This document shows, piece after piece, positions 31,749-32,547 of a stretch of DNA of 32,547 nucleotides. Below the pieces are notes generated by a model. The model was not told the DNA's origin and did not search any database. It saw nothing but the letters and a program-made list of their open reading frames with translations. The position numbers and the translations under genes were made by a program. The stretch covers positions 1 to 32,547 of the forward strand of contig JAKONM010000313.1 in NCBI GenBank assembly GCA_022701925.1. The letters run 5' to 3'. Numbering within the stretch: position 1 is the first letter of the stretch; every line of letters begins with the position of its first letter. Origin of the DNA: Microbacteriaceae bacterium. GTDB lineage: Bacteria; Actinomycetota; Actinomycetes; Actinomycetales; Microbacteriaceae.

Positions 31749-32027
31749 TCAGGCCGGCACGGGAGCCTCAAACCGCGCAGGGCAACCCGCCTCTATCCAG
31801 GCGGCAACCAGCCCCTCGCGCAGAAGCCACTCGCCCCGGATACGATGCGCTGCGAATTGCGCATGAAGCGCTTTCTCGTCGTTCATGTACCCGGGCGAGG
31901 CACCGAACAGCACCAGGGTTTCGGGATAGGTCCGCTGCAACTGGGTCCGACGCCAGTTCGGGTCGACGCCTGACCACCCAACTTTCACACGGTCGGCGTA
32001 GCCAAGGGCATACACCTGCCCCAGCAC
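31749..32027 (-). CDS. T5orf172/GIY-YIG-like protein
   Basis: A 92-residue protein from GTG 32027. The pattern fits the T5orf172/MUG113 branch of the GIY-YIG superfamily: VYALGYADRVKVGWSG, then PNWRRTQLQRTYPETLVLF, then NDEKALHAQFAAHRIRGEWL. This includes the R, E, LH-F and GEW positions. Members are found in phages and mobile DNA and may act as nucleases. The frame stays open upstream to 32180 and reads plausibly (RAESLLRDWLREVAATRPPV), yet has no ATG, GTG or TTG start. The true gene may thus be 5'-truncated. Confidence 0.65.
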   Translation of the reverse strand: MLGQVYALGYADRVKVGWSGVDPNWRRTQLQRTYPETLVLFGASPGYMNDEKALHAQFAAHRIRGEWLLREGLVAAWIEAGCPARFEAPVPA

Positions 32028-32180
32028 CGCGAACGAGATCCAGTTGGGCTCGCCATCCGGAACCGGGGGTCGGGTGGCGGCGACCTCGCGAAGCCAGTCG
32101 CGCAGAAGGGATTCGGCGCGACCCTGCGCCTTCGTGTGCAGCGACCGTCGATGCTCCTGACCGTCCAGCGTGAAGCGTCC

Positions 32181-32422
32181 TCACCACGTTTTTCCGCGTC
32201 GATAGACACAAGGCATTTTGCCGCTCCGTTTTGTGCGGATTTTTGTGCCGACCCCCAAAAATCGCTCGGGGGCCGGCCAGTTCGTCCCTCAGAGGGGAGA
32301 GGCGAACAGGTCCAGAACGGAATGTGCCAAGTTCTGTGCCTTGACGAAGCGCCCTCAGACGTAGTCAAAGACGGTCCTGACGCACCGAAACCGTCAATTT
32401 CGTCAACGGTTTCAGAGCGTAT
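32181..32422. other. Intergenic region before tRNA-Thr, with inverted repeat
   Basis: No convincing gene on either strand. An 8-bp inverted repeat (GAAACCGT 32387-32394, ACGGTTTC 32406-32413) ends 9 bases before the tRNA. A long minus-strand frame across this region overlaps the tRNA and is rejected. The tRNA promoter should lie here, but no clear -35/-10 was assigned. Confidence 0.4.
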
Positions 32423-32497
32423 GCCGGTGTAGCACAGCGGTAGTGCAGCGGTTTTGTAAACCGAAGGTCGGGAGTTCGATCCTCTCCACCGGCACCA
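32423..32497 (+). tRNA. tRNA-Thr(TGT)
   Basis: The cloverleaf is complete. Acceptor GCCGGTG (32423-32429) pairs with CACCGGC (32487-32493), the D arm is GCAC/GTGC, and the T arm GGGAG/CTCTC has a TTCGATC loop. The anticodon is TGT at 32455-32457, flanked by TT and AA. CCA is encoded at 32495-32497. The lowest pair of the anticodon stem is a G-A mismatch. It is host-type and intact. The 50 bases after it show nothing I can name. Confidence 0.93.
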
Positions 32498-32547
32498 AAA
32501 TTCCACAGCAGCCCCAGCAAGTTACGGATTTTATTGAGGATTAAGCG

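Noticed and set aside
32423..32497. tRNA-Thr as the phage attachment site
   Set aside because: Integration at a tRNA 3' end leaves the intact tRNA with its 3' side facing the element. Here the 5' side faces the phage genes, and no second copy of the tRNA end is in the window. It could still serve another element further right.
31985..32506. 173-codon minus-strand frame starting MEFWCRWRGSNSRPS
   Set aside because: Its start is the reverse complement of the tRNA-Thr. This peptide is a familiar artefact of antisense tRNA translation.

Overview
The window is almost entirely the late structural and lysis region of a tailed phage with a contractile tail, most likely a prophage, in a GC-rich bacterium. 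Very high GC at third codon positions and the overall style of the proteins suggest an alphaproteobacterium such as Methylobacterium. That host call is an inference from composition and remembered family resemblance, not from a search.

Layout. Positions 1-4414 hold the head and connector module: the end of a probable portal gene, an HK97-type prohead protease, a major capsid protein, a DUF2190-type decoration protein, two connector or terminator proteins and a DUF2635 protein. Positions 4506-15859 are a Mu-type myovirus tail module in the classical order: sheath (gpL), tube (gpM), tail assembly chaperone with a probable -1 frameshift, tape measure, gpN (split in two), gpP/gp44 hub, gp45 spike, gp46, gp47 (baseplate J) and gp48. 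One small exported protein gene (6535-6864) lies backwards inside this operon like a moron. Positions 15958-26782 are an unusually long fibre and adhesin block: a glycine-rich fibre, two collagen-like/fibre gene pairs in tandem, three small chaperone-like genes, and a LamG plus alanine-rich fibre whose reading frame is cut by a single amber codon. Positions 26898-30090 are the lysis block: an RlpA-like protein, a small exported protein, a GH19 endolysin with a C-terminal membrane segment, a multi-TM Rz-like protein with an Rz1-like lipoprotein nested in its end, and a membrane/coiled-coil protein followed by a strong terminator.

After 30140 the character changes. A conspicuously AT-rich glycosyltransferase gene lies on the minus strand (30359-31222). 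Small genes follow (a winged-helix-like protein and a GIY-YIG/T5orf172-like protein), and an intact tRNA-Thr(TGT) sits at 32423-32497. No integrase, transposase, repressor or replication gene is visible, so the mode of lysogeny cannot be told from this window.

How it works together: almost all plus-strand genes are tightly packed, often with ATGA, GTGA or TGATG overlaps. This implies one rightward late operon, punctuated by stem-loop terminators after the capsid gene, before the sheath gene, after the first fibre pair and at the end. The points most worth a second look are the amber-interrupted fibre with its long Ala-rich repeats, the signal-peptide-like start of the capsid protein, the duplicated collagen/fibre modules, the frameshift site, the reversed exported moron, the RlpA homologue lacking its conserved His, and the AT-rich glycosyltransferase at the edge.
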